DNA from: Alcanivoracaceae bacterium
GTDB lineage: Bacteria > Pseudomonadota > Gammaproteobacteria > Pseudomonadales > Alcanivoracaceae
DNA length: 64,000 bases
NCBI GenBank assembly: GCA_002706085.1
Contig: PAJO01000028.1
Location: 217,277-281,276, forward strand
Direction: 5' to 3'
In this document: in pieces, positions 51,393-60,528 of the stretch
How positions within the stretch are numbered: position 1 is the first letter of the stretch
Layout: each line of letters begins with the position of its first letter
Position numbers and translations under genes: made by a program
The notes under the pieces: generated by a model
Seen by the model: only the letters and a program-made list of their open reading frames with translations
What the model was told of the DNA's origin: nothing
Databases searched by the model: none

Positions 51393-52232
51393 ATGAAGAA
51401 TTTTAAAGACAAGGTTGCCGTTATCACCGGTGCCGGTTCCGGTATCGGCCGTGCACTGGCCAAGGAACTGGCCGCCAGCGGAGCCAAACTCGCCCTTTCC
51501 GATATCAACGAAGCGGGCCTGAAACAGACCGCCAAGGATCTCGGCCTGGCCGAAGACCGCCTGCTGACCAAAGTGCTGGACGTGGCAGACCGCCAGGCGT
51601 TCTACGACTTCGCCGACGACGTGGTCAACCATTTCGGTTACGCCAACCTGATCTTCAACAACGCTGGTGTCGCCCTGGGCGCCACCGTGGAAGACATGAG
51701 CTACGACGATTTCGAGTGGCTGATGAACATCAATTTCTGGGGCGTGGTGTACGGCACCAAGGCGTTCCTGCCGTACCTGAAGCAGTCCGGCGAGGGGCAC
51801 ATCATCAATGTGTCTTCCATCTTTGGTCTGGTCGGCATTCCCACCCAGTCAGCCTATAACGCTGCCAAATTTGCGGTACGTGGCTTCACCGAATCGCTGC
51901 GCATCGAACTGGAAATGGAAGGTAGCCCGGTGTCCTGTACCTCCATCCACCCCGGTGGCATCAAAACCAACATCGCCAAGGCCGCGCGCATGAGCGAGGG
52001 CGTGGAGCGCATCACCGGTGCCAACAAGGAACAGTCCATTCAGGATTTCGAGAAACTGTTCCGCACCACCCCGGAAGAAGCCGCCAGCACCATTCTCAAA
52101 GGGGTGCGAGGCAACAAGCGCCGGGTCCTGATCGGTTCCGATGCGGTGGCAGTGGACACCATGCAGCGCCTGCTGCCGACCAGCTACCAGAAGCTGATCG
52201 CCATGGGCCAAAAGTACATGAGCAAGAAGTAA
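51393..52232 (+). CDS. Short-chain dehydrogenase/reductase
   Basis: A 279-residue classical SDR: cofactor motif TGAGSGIGRALAKEL, NNAGVALG, catalytic Ser in IINVSSIFG and YNAAK with Tyr and Lys. The ADINEAG-like position (ALSDINEAGLK) has Asp after beta-2, which favours NAD(H). The C-terminal extension resembles the acetoin-reductase-like SDRs frequent in Pseudomonas and Alcanivorax. It is followed by the DUF938 gene after two bases, forming an operon. Confidence 0.95.
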   Translation: MKNFKDKVAVITGAGSGIGRALAKELAASGAKLALSDINEAGLKQTAKDLGLAEDRLLTKVLDVADRQAFYDFADDVVNHFGYANLIFNNAGVALGATVEDMSYDDFEWLMNINFWGVVYGTKAFLPYLKQSGEGHIINVSSIFGLVGIPTQSAYNAAKFAVRGFTESLRIELEMEGSPVSCTSIHPGGIKTNIAKAARMSEGVERITGANKEQSIQDFEKLFRTTPEEAASTILKGVRGNKRRVLIGSDAVAVDTMQRLLPTSYQKLIAMGQKYMSKK

Positions 52233-52234
52233 CC

Positions 52235-52822
52235 GTGTCCGAGCGCCCTTTTTCCCAGGCCTGCGAAAACAACAAGGGGCCGATCCTGGCCGTGCTGCAA
52301 CAGCACTGCCAGGCACCGGGGGCGCTGCTGGAAATCGGTTCGGGCACCGGGCAGCATGCTGCCTGGCTGTCCGCCCAGCTTCCTCACCTGCAGTGGCAAG
52401 CATCAGATGTGGCGGACAACCTGCCAGGCATCCGCCTTTGGCAGCAAGAGCCGGCCAACCGCTCCCTGCCCGCTCTTGAACTGGACGTGTCCGGCGACTG
52501 GCCTGCTGGTCCCTACCGTTATCTCTTTACCGCCAACACCTTCCATATCATGAGTGCAGAACAGGTATCTCGCTGTATCAAGCAAGGGTGCGAGAGACTG
52601 GAAGCCGGAGGAGCCTTTCTGGTCTATGGCCCGTTCAATTACGACGGTCGCTATACCAGTGAATCCAATGCCCGTTTCGACGCGTGGCTAAAGGCAGCCG
52701 GTAGCCACCGTGGGATCAGGGATCAGGAATGGGTAGTTGAGGCCTTTTCACGCCATGGCGCTACGCTGCGGGCAGACCACGCCATGCCCGCCAACAACCG
52801 GATACTGGTTTTTACACGCTAG
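52235..52822 (+). CDS. DUF938 SAM-dependent methyltransferase-like protein
   Basis: The frame starts with GTG two bases after the SDR stop. The 195-residue product has the methyltransferase glycine loop LLEIGSGTGQHAAWL and the family motif FTANTFHIMSAEQV followed by LVYGPFNYDGRYTSESN. The substrate of this widespread family is not known. Its last 11 bases overlap the DUF1145 gene tail to tail. Confidence 0.93.
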   Translation: MSERPFSQACENNKGPILAVLQQHCQAPGALLEIGSGTGQHAAWLSAQLPHLQWQASDVADNLPGIRLWQQEPANRSLPALELDVSGDWPAGPYRYLFTANTFHIMSAEQVSRCIKQGCERLEAGGAFLVYGPFNYDGRYTSESNARFDAWLKAAGSHRGIRDQEWVVEAFSRHGATLRADHAMPANNRILVFTR

Positions 52823-53075
52823 CCTGGCGGGCACGGCGCATGCGAGGCTTGAGGTAGAGCACCCCGAAGATCATGATCATCACCCCGTCACGCCAGTGAA
52901 ACAGCCCTCGGCGACGGATCCAGACCCCAAACCCCACCAGCTCCAGGGCATGTAAAAAGGCCACCACCGCCCCCGCGCTCAGTAACAAACGGTCGAACGG
53001 TACCGGTAAATCCGCGAAAATGGCTAACAATACCGCCAGCCAAAACACTACAATGACCCCGCGAAACATGTTCAT
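52812..53075 (-). CDS. DUF1145 small membrane protein
   Basis: The ATG at 53075 with GAGGATC upstream gives 87 residues, three hydrophobic segments and the family stretch [17 protein letters not shown]. The function is unknown. It diverges from rhlB. Confidence 0.88.
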   Translation of the reverse strand: MNMFRGVIVVFWLAVLLAIFADLPVPFDRLLLSAGAVVAFLHALELVGFGVWIRRRGLFHWRDGVMIMIFGVLYLKPRMRRARQASV

Positions 53076-53221
53076 GCTCAAGATCCTCTGACAGCGCTGG
53101 CTATTTTTTCTACAATAGGTGGTTTAGAGGATCGGGGCCGGTCTGCTGGCCGGAACCTTGGACCTGCCCGACAAGCAGCAGGTTCTACAACAAACCACTC
53201 GCATTCAGACTGAGCGAATAC

Positions 53222-54460
53222 ATGCAAAAAGACAAGGCAACCGCCTGGACCCTGGATCAGTTCCCGGTCCCCGCAAAAGACGGCGAACGCCGCTTTCACG
53301 ATTTTGATCTGGACCTGCGCCTGATGCGCGGGATTGCCGATCTTGGCTTCCAGTATTGCACCCCCATTCAGGCCGAGGTGCTGGAACACACCCTGGCCGG
53401 CGCCGACGCCATTGGTCGCGCCCAGACAGGCACCGGTAAAACCGCCGCCTTCCTGCTGACCGTCATCAACGATCTGCTCAAGCACCCGCTGAAAGTGAAA
53501 CGCTACGCCGGTGAGCCCCGCGCATTGATCGTCGCCCCTACCCGCGAACTGGCGATGCAAATCGAAAAGGACGCCAAAGGGCTGGCGAAGTACACCGACC
53601 TGCAGGTCATGAGCGTGGTCGGCGGCATGAACTTCAACCGCCAACAGGAACGCCTGCAAAGCCGGGAAATCGATATTCTGGTTGCCACACCCGGGCGCTT
53701 GCTGGATTTTGCCAAACGCCGTGACCTGTGGCTGGACCGGGTGGAATTTTTGGTTCTGGACGAAGCCGACCGCATGCTCGACATGGGCTTTATTCCAGAC
53801 GTGAAGCGTATTGTCAGCATGACGCCACGCACCAAATACCGCCAAACCCAGCTGTTCTCGGCCACCTTCAACGACGATGTGATGAATCTGGCCCGTCGCT
53901 GGACCCAGGACGCCGAAGTGGTAGAAATCGAGCCGGCACAGGTCACCACTGAGCGTGTTGAGCAGAAGGTCTATATCACCAACACCGACGACAAGTTCAA
54001 GCTGCTGTACAACCTGATTACCGGCATGAACATGGACAAGGTGATCGTGTTTGCCAACCGTCGGGATATTACCCGCCGCATCAACGACCGCCTGCACAAG
54101 AAAGGCCTCAAGGTTTCGATGATCTCTGGCGATGTGCCCCAGAACCAGCGCATGAAGACACTGGAGCGCTTCCGCTCCGGCGACCTGCAGGTGCTGATTG
54201 CCACCGACGTGGCCGGGCGAGGCATCCACATCGACGGCGTGTCCCACGTGGTGAACTACAACCTGCCGGAAGACCCGGAAGACTACGTGCATCGTATCGG
54301 CCGTACAGGTCGCGCGGGCGCCAGTGGCATGTCCATCAGCTTCGCCTGTGAAGACGATGCCTTCCTGCTGCCCGAACTGGAAAATGCCATCAGCATGAAG
54401 CTGGAATGCGAATACCCTCCAGCAGACTTGCTGCAGGAACGAGAGGAAAACCATGCCTGA
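53222..54460 (+). CDS. rhlB: ATP-dependent RNA helicase RhlB (DEAD-box)
   Basis: A 412-residue DEAD-box helicase with all motifs: Q motif [39 protein letters not shown] and [10 protein letters not shown]. The N-terminal [19 protein letters not shown] and the lack of a long basic tail fit the RhlB group, the helicase of the RNA degradosome, although RhlE-like or RhlB-like paralogues cannot be excluded by eye. glpE overlaps its end by eight bases. Confidence 0.9.
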   Translation: MQKDKATAWTLDQFPVPAKDGERRFHDFDLDLRLMRGIADLGFQYCTPIQAEVLEHTLAGADAIGRAQTGTGKTAAFLLTVINDLLKHPLKVKRYAGEPRALIVAPTRELAMQIEKDAKGLAKYTDLQVMSVVGGMNFNRQQERLQSREIDILVATPGRLLDFAKRRDLWLDRVEFLVLDEADRMLDMGFIPDVKRIVSMTPRTKYRQTQLFSATFNDDVMNLARRWTQDAEVVEIEPAQVTTERVEQKVYITNTDDKFKLLYNLITGMNMDKVIVFANRRDITRRINDRLHKKGLKVSMISGDVPQNQRMKTLERFRSGDLQVLIATDVAGRGIHIDGVSHVVNYNLPEDPEDYVHRIGRTGRAGASGMSISFACEDDAFLLPELENAISMKLECEYPPADLLQEREENHA

Positions 54461-54770
54461 ACGGATCAGCCCTGCGGAAGGCAAGGCCCGCTTTGATGAC
54501 GGCAACGCCCTGTTCGTGGACATCCGCGATCCCGCCAGCTTCGCCGCCGGGCATCTGCGCGGGGCTATCCACCTGAGCAACGCCAACGTGGATCAGTTCC
54601 TGGCTGACACCAGCCGGGAGCGTCCCCTGGTGATCTACTGCTACCACGGTAACAGCAGCCAGGGCGCCGCTGACTGGCTAGGCGAACAAGGTTTTCAGGC
54701 CGTGAGTCTCGATGGCGGCTACGATATCTTTCGCCAGCAATTTCCGGAGACTCTCGAGGAAACCGCCTGA
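54453..54770 (+). CDS. glpE: Thiosulfate sulfurtransferase GlpE (rhodanese)
   Basis: The 105-residue product is a single rhodanese domain with active-site loop CYHGNSSQG (Cys at about 65), [14 protein letters not shown] and [11 protein letters not shown]. The size and loop match GlpE. It is coupled to rhlB by an eight-base overlap, an arrangement I do not recognise from E. coli, where glpE is in the glp region. Confidence 0.92.
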   Translation: MPERISPAEGKARFDDGNALFVDIRDPASFAAGHLRGAIHLSNANVDQFLADTSRERPLVIYCYHGNSSQGAADWLGEQGFQAVSLDGGYDIFRQQFPETLEETA

Positions 54771-54796
54771 TAGACGTGGGGGGCAAACTCCCTGTC

Positions 54797-54833
54797 AGCA
54801 GGGCAATCTGACCTGAAACCAGATCACCCTGCT
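54797..54833. terminator. Hairpin between glpE and ompW
   Basis: AGCAGGG-N2-ATCTG pairs with CAGAT-N2-CCCTGCT around a nine-base loop. The genes converge, so it may serve both. No T run is present. Confidence 0.5.
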
Positions 54834-54865
54834 CGGCAGTCCCCTGCCCCTGTCACAGTGACGAA

Positions 54866-55549
54866 TCAGAAGCGGTAGCCCAACCCGACCATGTACACCC
54901 ATGGATCGATTTCCACATCGATCTTGTCTACCCGGGCATCATTGACGTACAACCGGGCCTCGGTATCGATATCGATATTCCAGACGCTCACGTTGAACAG
55001 CCAGTTATCATTGATCGCCACATCCGCCCCGACTTCCCAGGCAAAGCCCACGGAATTACTGAGCTTGACGTCGGCATCTGCGCCACCCAGCAACGGACTG
55101 ACCACGCCATCATCAATGGAGTCCTCAAAGAAGAGCGTGTAGTTGATACCCGCCCCGAGATACGCCCTTACCGGGCCAAGCGACGGCGCGTAATACTGGG
55201 CAAGCAAGGTCGGAGGTAAATGACTGGTTTCACCAATCACGACACCGCTACCGCCGGTATCCAGAATAATGTCATGGGTAAATGGTGTCGCGCCTACCAG
55301 CTCTACCCCAATAGCGTCGGTCACCATATAGGCAAAGGTCAGCCCCAACTGGGTATCGTCGTCCACGTCCACCCCCAACCCGCCCACGACAGGCAAGGCA
55401 GAATCGAACGTCTCACTACTGACATCGGGATCAACCTGAATTGCCCCAAAACGTACAATGAAATCCCCTGCTTCATGAGCCAATGCGGGGCCTGCCGCCA
55501 TCAAGGCGACCAGAGCCATCGCGTTTTTTCCCTGTCCTCGCAGCTTCAT
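54866..55549 (-). CDS. ompW: OmpW-family outer-membrane protein
   Basis: The 227-residue product has a signal peptide cleaved near ALA-HE, then EAGDFIVRFGAIQVDPD, LTFAYMVTDAIGVELVGATP and a C-terminal WVYMVGLGYRF, all typical of OmpW/AlkL. The eight-stranded barrel passes small hydrophobic molecules; in alkane degraders AlkL helps alkane entry. GAAAGGGGAA precedes the ATG. Nothing next to it suggests an alk operon. Confidence 0.95.
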   Translation of the reverse strand: MKLRGQGKNAMALVALMAAGPALAHEAGDFIVRFGAIQVDPDVSSETFDSALPVVGGLGVDVDDDTQLGLTFAYMVTDAIGVELVGATPFTHDIILDTGGSGVVIGETSHLPPTLLAQYYAPSLGPVRAYLGAGINYTLFFEDSIDDGVVSPLLGGADADVKLSNSVGFAWEVGADVAINDNWLFNVSVWNIDIDTEARLYVNDARVDKIDVEIDPWVYMVGLGYRF

Positions 55550-55994
55550 ATTTTTCCCCTTTCGTTAGCACTATTCTGCTGTGGCGCCTGCATCCCACTC
55601 TCACTGAGGCTGGACATCATTGAACGCCACAAGCAGCCAATGGGCATTGCGCTACGTCAATATGGCAAGCGAAAACAGCCGCAACCCCCTGCCCCCGGTG
55701 CCGCAACCACTGCTGGACTTAACTGGTCTGCAAGCCAACGAGGACGTCCCCAGAATAGGCAGAGAAAACCAATGCATGCTTATGCGTATCGACAAAATGA
55801 AGCGAATGGAGGATCAACGGTTCTTGAACGAAAATCACCCAATCTGACACATTCGCACTAGCGCCCTGATTTCACGTCAACCCAGTTACATACACATCAA
55901 GCGTGATAGCGCAGTATAGGAAGCCATCATTGCGAACACCCTGCGCCCCACGCTGACTCGCAGGCCGCACACCAATAACAAAGAGATATTCATC
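55550..55994. other. Divergent region upstream of ompW and of the 336-aa protein gene
   Basis: This 445-base gap has no supported gene. A 75-codon frame at 55620-55847 lacks a well-placed ribosome site and any family signal, and overlaps the region needed for the ompW promoter. No clear promoter elements were found. Confidence 0.45.
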
Positions 55995-57005
55995 ATGGCT
56001 TCAAGCTCTCTGATCAACGCATTGCGTGACGCCCACAAGACTCACCTGACCCAACAACTGCAGGCCCCCGAACACTGGCAGGCGATGATGAGCCAAGCCA
56101 GCGCCCTGCTCACCGATGTGCCGCTGGGAAAGCTGGTTGACGCCGACAGCCTCTGCCAGGTGGTGGATGCCTGGCTGCAAGACGCCCTGAGCGCCCAGGG
56201 ACTTCAGCAAGTCGTCACCGATGTCACCCTGGCCGTCTGGGACGCTGCCGAACACGATGACGCCACCCTGGGTGAGCTGCTGCGCGAAGAACACTTTGAA
56301 GCCATTCTCGAACAGGCCCTGCAACTGCAAACCTTGCGAGAAAAAGCCGTACATGCCGCAATGAACCATCCTCTGGTCAGTGAGATGGTGAGCGAGATGC
56401 TGTACACCGGCATCAAGAACTTTCTGCTGGAAGAAAATGCCCTGGCCAAGCTGCCAGGCGTCAGCAGTGTGATGAAGATGGGCCGCAAGAGTGTGGTCGG
56501 AAAGGCTATGGGCGGCATGGAAGAATCCATCCGTACCTATCTTCAAAAAAATATTCGCGTCACCCTGAAAACCGGCGAGCAGTGGCTGAATAAACAACTC
56601 ACCAACGAACGCATCGAACAACTTGCCCGAGACGGTTACCGTCGGGTCGCCCCACTGAAGCCCGCTGACTACCTGGCCCTGGTTCCCAAGGCCACCATTG
56701 GCGACGTCATTGAGCAAGGCTGTCTCATCGGTGACGAAAGCGCCCGGCTGGATTACACCCGTCGCCTGGTCGGTGTCGGTATTCGGGCCGCCGTGGATTC
56801 TCTGAGCCAGTTGCCCCTCAAGACCCTGCTGGAAAACATGCAGATCAGTGAACAACGGGTCCACGCCATCACCACCCCGGCGCTCGCCAAAGGTGCCACT
56901 GTATTGGTAGAACAAGGCGTTCTGGAGCCGTTCGTGGAATGGGTGGTGGAGGATTTTTATGGGTCGGAGGCGTGCAAAAAAGTTGTTGAGGCAGTTAACA
57001 GTTAA
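55995..57005 (+). CDS. Conserved hypothetical helical protein (336 aa)
   Basis: The product is predicted almost entirely helical and soluble, with LTDVPLGKLVDADSLCQVVD, a middle YTGIKNFLLEENALAKLPGV and a Lys-rich MGRKSVVGKAMGGMEES. No signal peptide or catalytic motif was found, and I do not recognise the family. AAAGAGA lies upstream. Its last four codons and stop (VNS) lie inside the left arm of repeat element E, so the C-terminus has been set by the repeat. Confidence 0.78.
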   Translation: MASSSLINALRDAHKTHLTQQLQAPEHWQAMMSQASALLTDVPLGKLVDADSLCQVVDAWLQDALSAQGLQQVVTDVTLAVWDAAEHDDATLGELLREEHFEAILEQALQLQTLREKAVHAAMNHPLVSEMVSEMLYTGIKNFLLEENALAKLPGVSSVMKMGRKSVVGKAMGGMEESIRTYLQKNIRVTLKTGEQWLNKQLTNERIEQLARDGYRRVAPLKPADYLALVPKATIGDVIEQGCLIGDESARLDYTRRLVGVGIRAAVDSLSQLPLKTLLENMQISEQRVHAITTPALAKGATVLVEQGVLEPFVEWVVEDFYGSEACKKVVEAVNS

Positions 57006-57158
57006 TAGTGAACAGTTAACAGCGACGCGCATTGGCATTGCTGTGCGCTGAGAGCACAGAGGCCGCGCCCAAGGTCTGGGCGCGGCCTCTTTCATTGGTG
57101 AAAAGAAAAAATTTACCGCGAGTATTTCGCTGTTAACTGTTCACTATTAACTGTTAAC
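56994..57158. repeat. Composite heptamer inverted repeat with inner hairpin (site E)
   Basis: The left arm (56994-57025) holds GTTAACA, GTTAATA, GTGAACA, GTTAACA and GCGA; the right arm (57127-57158) is its perfect 32-base reverse complement. Between them lies a terminator hairpin almost identical to that of site D. The element fills the convergent gap and reaches into the ends of both flanking genes. Confidence 0.92.
57059..57092. terminator. GC-rich terminator hairpin inside element E
   Basis: GAGGCCGCGCCCA and TGGGCGCGGCCTC pair perfectly around AGGTC and are followed by TTT. It can terminate the plus-strand gene and possibly phoH. Confidence 0.82.
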
Positions 57159-58624
57159 TAGAGGAAGGACTCCGCATATTCCGCCAACAACGATCTCGGC
57201 ACTCCATTCAACTGCACCGACCCGCCATGGACAAAACGCTTGAAGCGTTCAGTCATGTAGGTGAGCCCGGAGCTGGTGGGCGAGAGGTAAGGGGTGTCGA
57301 TCTGGGCCAGGTTGCCCAGGCACACCACTTTGGATCCTTCGCCTGCCCGGGTGATGATGGCTTTCATCTGATGGGGGGTCAGGTTCTGGCTTTCGTCGAT
57401 CAGGATCAGGGACTTCTGAAAGCTTCGGCCACGGATGTAATTCATCGCCTTGAACTGGATATTGGCGCGCTCTTTGACGTACTGAATGCTGCCCGTGGGG
57501 TTCTCATCGTTCAGGTGCAGGGCTTCGATGTTATCGTTGATCGCCCCCAGCCAGGGATCCATCTTCTCTTCTTCGGTGCCTGGCAGAAAACCATGATCTT
57601 CAGCCAACGGTGGCGTGGAGCGGGTGGCGATAATCTTGTTGAAGCGCTTCTGCTCCACCGTCATTTCAATGGCCGCTGCCAGCGCCAGAATCGTTTTCCC
57701 CGAGCCTGCCGCCCCCGTCAGATTGACCAGATGCACATCCGGGTCGAGCAATAATTGCAGCGCGATGGCTTGCTGGATGTTCATGGGCTTCAGTCCCCAT
57801 GCCTCCTGTTCCAGCATGCTGTCTGCCTTGTAATGCTTCAGGGTCACCACCCCGTTTTCGATATGCATGACCCGGCCGACAAAGCCTTGCTCATCAATGA
57901 TGTACTGGTTGGGATAGACCTCTTCCCCCAGAATCTCGCTCACCAGCAAGCCGTGGGACAGATAATGCAGGGTGTCCGGTCCGTCCTGCTCGGTTTCCAC
58001 CTGGGTCACCTGGTCCCAGAACGAGCGGGGCACCTCAAAATAGCCCCGGGTCAGTTGCTTGATATCCGTGACCAGCTGATCGTTGTGGTAGTCCTCGGAC
58101 TCGATTCCACAGGCCCTCGCCTTGAGACGCATGTTGATGTCCTTGGTCACCAGGATAAAACGTTCATCCGGGGCCTGGGCCTTCATGGCGACCACATCGT
58201 TGATGATGCGGTTATCGTTCAGATGATCCGGCAGGGGGGCCTTGATGTCCTCCAGGCTCGACATGAGTACCGTGAGGGTGCCCTGGGTTGAGTTATCCGG
58301 GCCGCGCGGAATGGGAATCCCGGCCTCCACCTGTTCCGGCGTAGCGTGACCGAGCACCTTGTCGATTTGGCGAATAGCCGCCCGGCAATCGGCGGCGGTA
58401 TGCGACTTACCGCTTTTCAGCTTATCCAGTTCTTCCAGCACCGTCATGGGGATCACCACGCGGTGCTCTTCAAAGTTCAACAGGGAGTTGGGGTCGTGGA
58501 TCAGGACGTTGGTATCGATGACGTAGGTTTTTTTCTGTTCTTGCTCGATGGTGCTGTCGTTCTGGCTGGCGCTCGCGTAGTGGCTGGTGGAAAGGGTGTG
58601 GAGTCTGGCCGCGCGCTCTTCCAT
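57158..58624 (-). CDS. phoH: PhoH-family protein (PIN domain plus PhoH ATPase)
   Basis: The 488-residue product starts with AGGGGA upstream. A PIN nuclease domain occupies about residues 30-165 (VIDTNVLIHDPNSLLNFEEH; LVTKDINMRLKA), followed by the PhoH ATPase with Walker A TGAAGSGKT (about 307) and ILIDESQNLTPHQMKAIITR. PIN-PhoH proteins act as RNA helicase/nuclease in bacteria studied. The stop codon touches the right arm of element E. Confidence 0.95.
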   Translation of the reverse strand: MEERAARLHTLSTSHYASASQNDSTIEQEQKKTYVIDTNVLIHDPNSLLNFEEHRVVIPMTVLEELDKLKSGKSHTAADCRAAIRQIDKVLGHATPEQVEAGIPIPRGPDNSTQGTLTVLMSSLEDIKAPLPDHLNDNRIINDVVAMKAQAPDERFILVTKDINMRLKARACGIESEDYHNDQLVTDIKQLTRGYFEVPRSFWDQVTQVETEQDGPDTLHYLSHGLLVSEILGEEVYPNQYIIDEQGFVGRVMHIENGVVTLKHYKADSMLEQEAWGLKPMNIQQAIALQLLLDPDVHLVNLTGAAGSGKTILALAAAIEMTVEQKRFNKIIATRSTPPLAEDHGFLPGTEEEKMDPWLGAINDNIEALHLNDENPTGSIQYVKERANIQFKAMNYIRGRSFQKSLILIDESQNLTPHQMKAIITRAGEGSKVVCLGNLAQIDTPYLSPTSSGLTYMTERFKRFVHGGSVQLNGVPRSLLAEYAESFL

Positions 58625-58948
58625 GCGTATCCCCTGTGCCGTTAAACGGTACGGTTGCGTTGGTTTGGCGGCATTCGGTGAGCGTCAGGTCTGAAATTGC
58701 GAGAGTGACGCCTGCCCCCTGCCGCCCTGGTTTTAAGCCTTTTGGCGGTTCAGTTGCATTCAGCTGTTAACAGCTTTTGATCGCGATCACTCCCGCAGAG
58801 GCGGGAATGGAATTACCATAACCCAGCTTTTCGAAAGGGATCAATAGCCCTGCTTGAAAACTTTTGCTTTTCTTTTTCCGTTCTGTCCATTTCATCTGTC
58901 CGCTAAACTGGTGAACATCAAACATCGCATAAACGGTAAATCAATCTT
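58625..58948. other. Divergent region between phoH and the ICMT-like gene
   Basis: The 324-base gap contains a perfect 14-base palindrome AGCTGTTAACAGCT at 58762-58775, made of the same AGCT and GTTAACA units as the heptamer repeats. No ORF is supported and no clear promoter pair was found, though both flanking genes need one. Confidence 0.5.
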
Positions 58949-59410
58949 ATGTCTCTGGATCACCCTCAGGTAATGATGCCCCCGCCAGCGCTGTATCTCG
59001 GCGGCCTGTTAATGGGCTATGGCATCGACAGGGCAATTCATTTCCCGGCTGTCCAATTCCCCGGCAGCGTATGGCTGACCAGCCTGCTTGCTGTATTCGG
59101 GCTGTTACTGGTAGTACTCGCAGCCCTCCAGTTACGACGGGCGAGGACAACCCTCATGCCTCACCGCGCGGCAAGCACACTGCTGACAACGGGCGTTTTC
59201 GCATTGAGCCGTAACCCGATCTATCTTGGCTTCAGCCTGCTGGCCATCGCCGCCGCGCTCAGCCAACACAGTACAGGCATGCTTTTGATGCAGCTCCCGG
59301 TGCTTTGGGTCATACATTCACACGTGATTGCCGCAGAAGAAGCGTTTCATGGACAGCAGTTTGGTGAGGCCTGGCAACAGTACCGTAACCGCACTCGACG
59401 CTGGCTCTAA
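58949..59410 (+). CDS. Isoprenylcysteine carboxyl methyltransferase-like membrane protein
   Basis: The 153-residue product has four membrane helices and the family C-terminal motif LSRNPIYLGFSLLAIA followed by EEAFHGQQFGEAWQQYRNRT, which binds SAM in ICMT/PEMT proteins. In bacteria the substrate is unknown; lipid or protein methylation is possible. The last 101 bases overlap the tail of the YiiX-like gene on the other strand. Confidence 0.92.
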   Translation: MSLDHPQVMMPPPALYLGGLLMGYGIDRAIHFPAVQFPGSVWLTSLLAVFGLLLVVLAALQLRRARTTLMPHRAASTLLTTGVFALSRNPIYLGFSLLAIAAALSQHSTGMLLMQLPVLWVIHSHVIAAEEAFHGQQFGEAWQQYRNRTRRWL

Positions 59411-60020
59411 CCTGAATTCGTTCACAACCCGGTCCCTGCTTGAGCCACAGTGGCGGCTCAAGCTTGCCGTTTTGCAATCGCATGTGACGAGATCCGAAAT
59501 GGCCAGGTACCAACGTGCTGGCGCGTGTATCAGGCGGCAACCAACCCACGCGGCGATAGAGCTCGGCAACCAGCTCTGAGCAGAACCAACCGCGCCGGTC
59601 CGGCTTCCGCTGAAACGCGGTCAAAACATCAATGGCATTACAGAGCAGGTAATTCTTGTAAGGACGATGCAGTAACCGCCTGACCAAACGCTGCAGTAGC
59701 CTGTCCTGACGGTCAGAAAGATCAGGCCCAAGGCGACGTCGCACGGCAACGGATCCGGGATAATCCGCCAACTTGCTGGAAAGGAATACCAGTGACACCC
59801 CCGCGACAGGTTTCCCCAGTCGAATATCTACCGACTCCCCCAACGTGGTGGACTCCAGCACCAGCGGTTCGCTGCATTCCGGCAGTCGCACCACCATGCC
59901 AATGTGGCTCCAAGGGCTTCGGGTAAACAGCCGAATAACCTCACTGGTCACCCCGCGTCCGGAGAACAGCAGTATATCGCCGGTCCGTAAGGTAAAAGCA
60001 GAATCCAGAGTGGATGCCAT
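59310..60020 (-). CDS. YiiX/YebB-like permuted papain-fold cysteine hydrolase
   Basis: The start at 60020 (GGGA about 10 bases upstream) is preferred; longer frames start at 60047 or 60137. The 236-residue product has LRTGDILLFSGRG, the His motif SPWSHIGMVV and the Cys motif WFCSELVAELYRR, in the permuted NlpC/P60 order of YiiX-like proteins. Substrates may be peptidoglycan peptides or lipidated proteins. About 45 C-terminal residues after the domain have no match and are read through into the opposite gene, suggesting loss of an earlier stop. Confidence 0.85.
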   Translation of the reverse strand: MASTLDSAFTLRTGDILLFSGRGVTSEVIRLFTRSPWSHIGMVVRLPECSEPLVLESTTLGESVDIRLGKPVAGVSLVFLSSKLADYPGSVAVRRRLGPDLSDRQDRLLQRLVRRLLHRPYKNYLLCNAIDVLTAFQRKPDRRGWFCSELVAELYRRVGWLPPDTRASTLVPGHFGSRHMRLQNGKLEPPLWLKQGPGCERIQVRASVECGYGTVARPHQTAVHETLLLRQSRVNV

Positions 60021-60266
60021 CGCAGACGTTCCCAGGTTTCTGATCATTCCCGTTGAGAGCACGCTATGCCTGTCGAATGACAGATCGCTGACAGGATGGT
60101 CACGGTTTGGTGAAAGCGCCTCCCGTTTTCTCTGCATCCAGCTTTAGGCGCTTGCCTGCAATCGATCCGAGCGCTAGCGAGGCAAAGGTGTCAGAAGGGA
60201 GTTTCGAGTAACGAGCAGCGAACCAATAATGGATGGCTGCGGAAAAAAGATTGAGGTTGTGCCTTT

Positions 60267-60355
60267 CCTCGCATGGGCTCGGTTCGCCATGCAAGCCGTG
60301 TCTTTCATAAGCTCTGGAATCCATACCTCGCCTAGGCTCGGTTCGCCATGCAAGC
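60267..60355. repeat. Two 30-base direct repeats 59 bases apart
   Basis: Positions 60267-60296 and 60326-60355 match at 28 of 30 bases, sharing the core GGTTCGCCATGCAAGC. The surrounding bases differ, so this is a local duplication of a short motif. Confidence 0.85.
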
Positions 60356-60528
60356 ATGGTTATTCGCTTCGCTCACCCCTTCGGGGCCGCACTGCGTGCG
60401 TTACTTCGCTGCGCTACGTTCCTACTAGGTGCTCGGGTTATTTATTGGCGCCGAACTCAACGATCTGGAAGGCGTTTCCGTTCTTCAAAATACCTCGGAA
60501 CTATTTGGATTTTCCTTCTAATCAAACG

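Noticed and set aside
53078-54586. 502-codon open frame antisense to rhlB and glpE
   Set aside because: Shadow frame; helicase motifs are complete on the plus strand.
55620-55847. 75-codon frame upstream of the 336-aa protein gene
   Set aside because: No well-placed ribosome site, no conservation signal and low-complexity composition.
56001-57095. 364-codon open frame antisense to the 336-aa protein gene
   Set aside because: The plus-strand gene has a ribosome site and normal composition; the antisense product looks like a Gly/His/Gln-rich shadow. Because the plus-strand protein has no recognised family, this choice is slightly less certain than the others.
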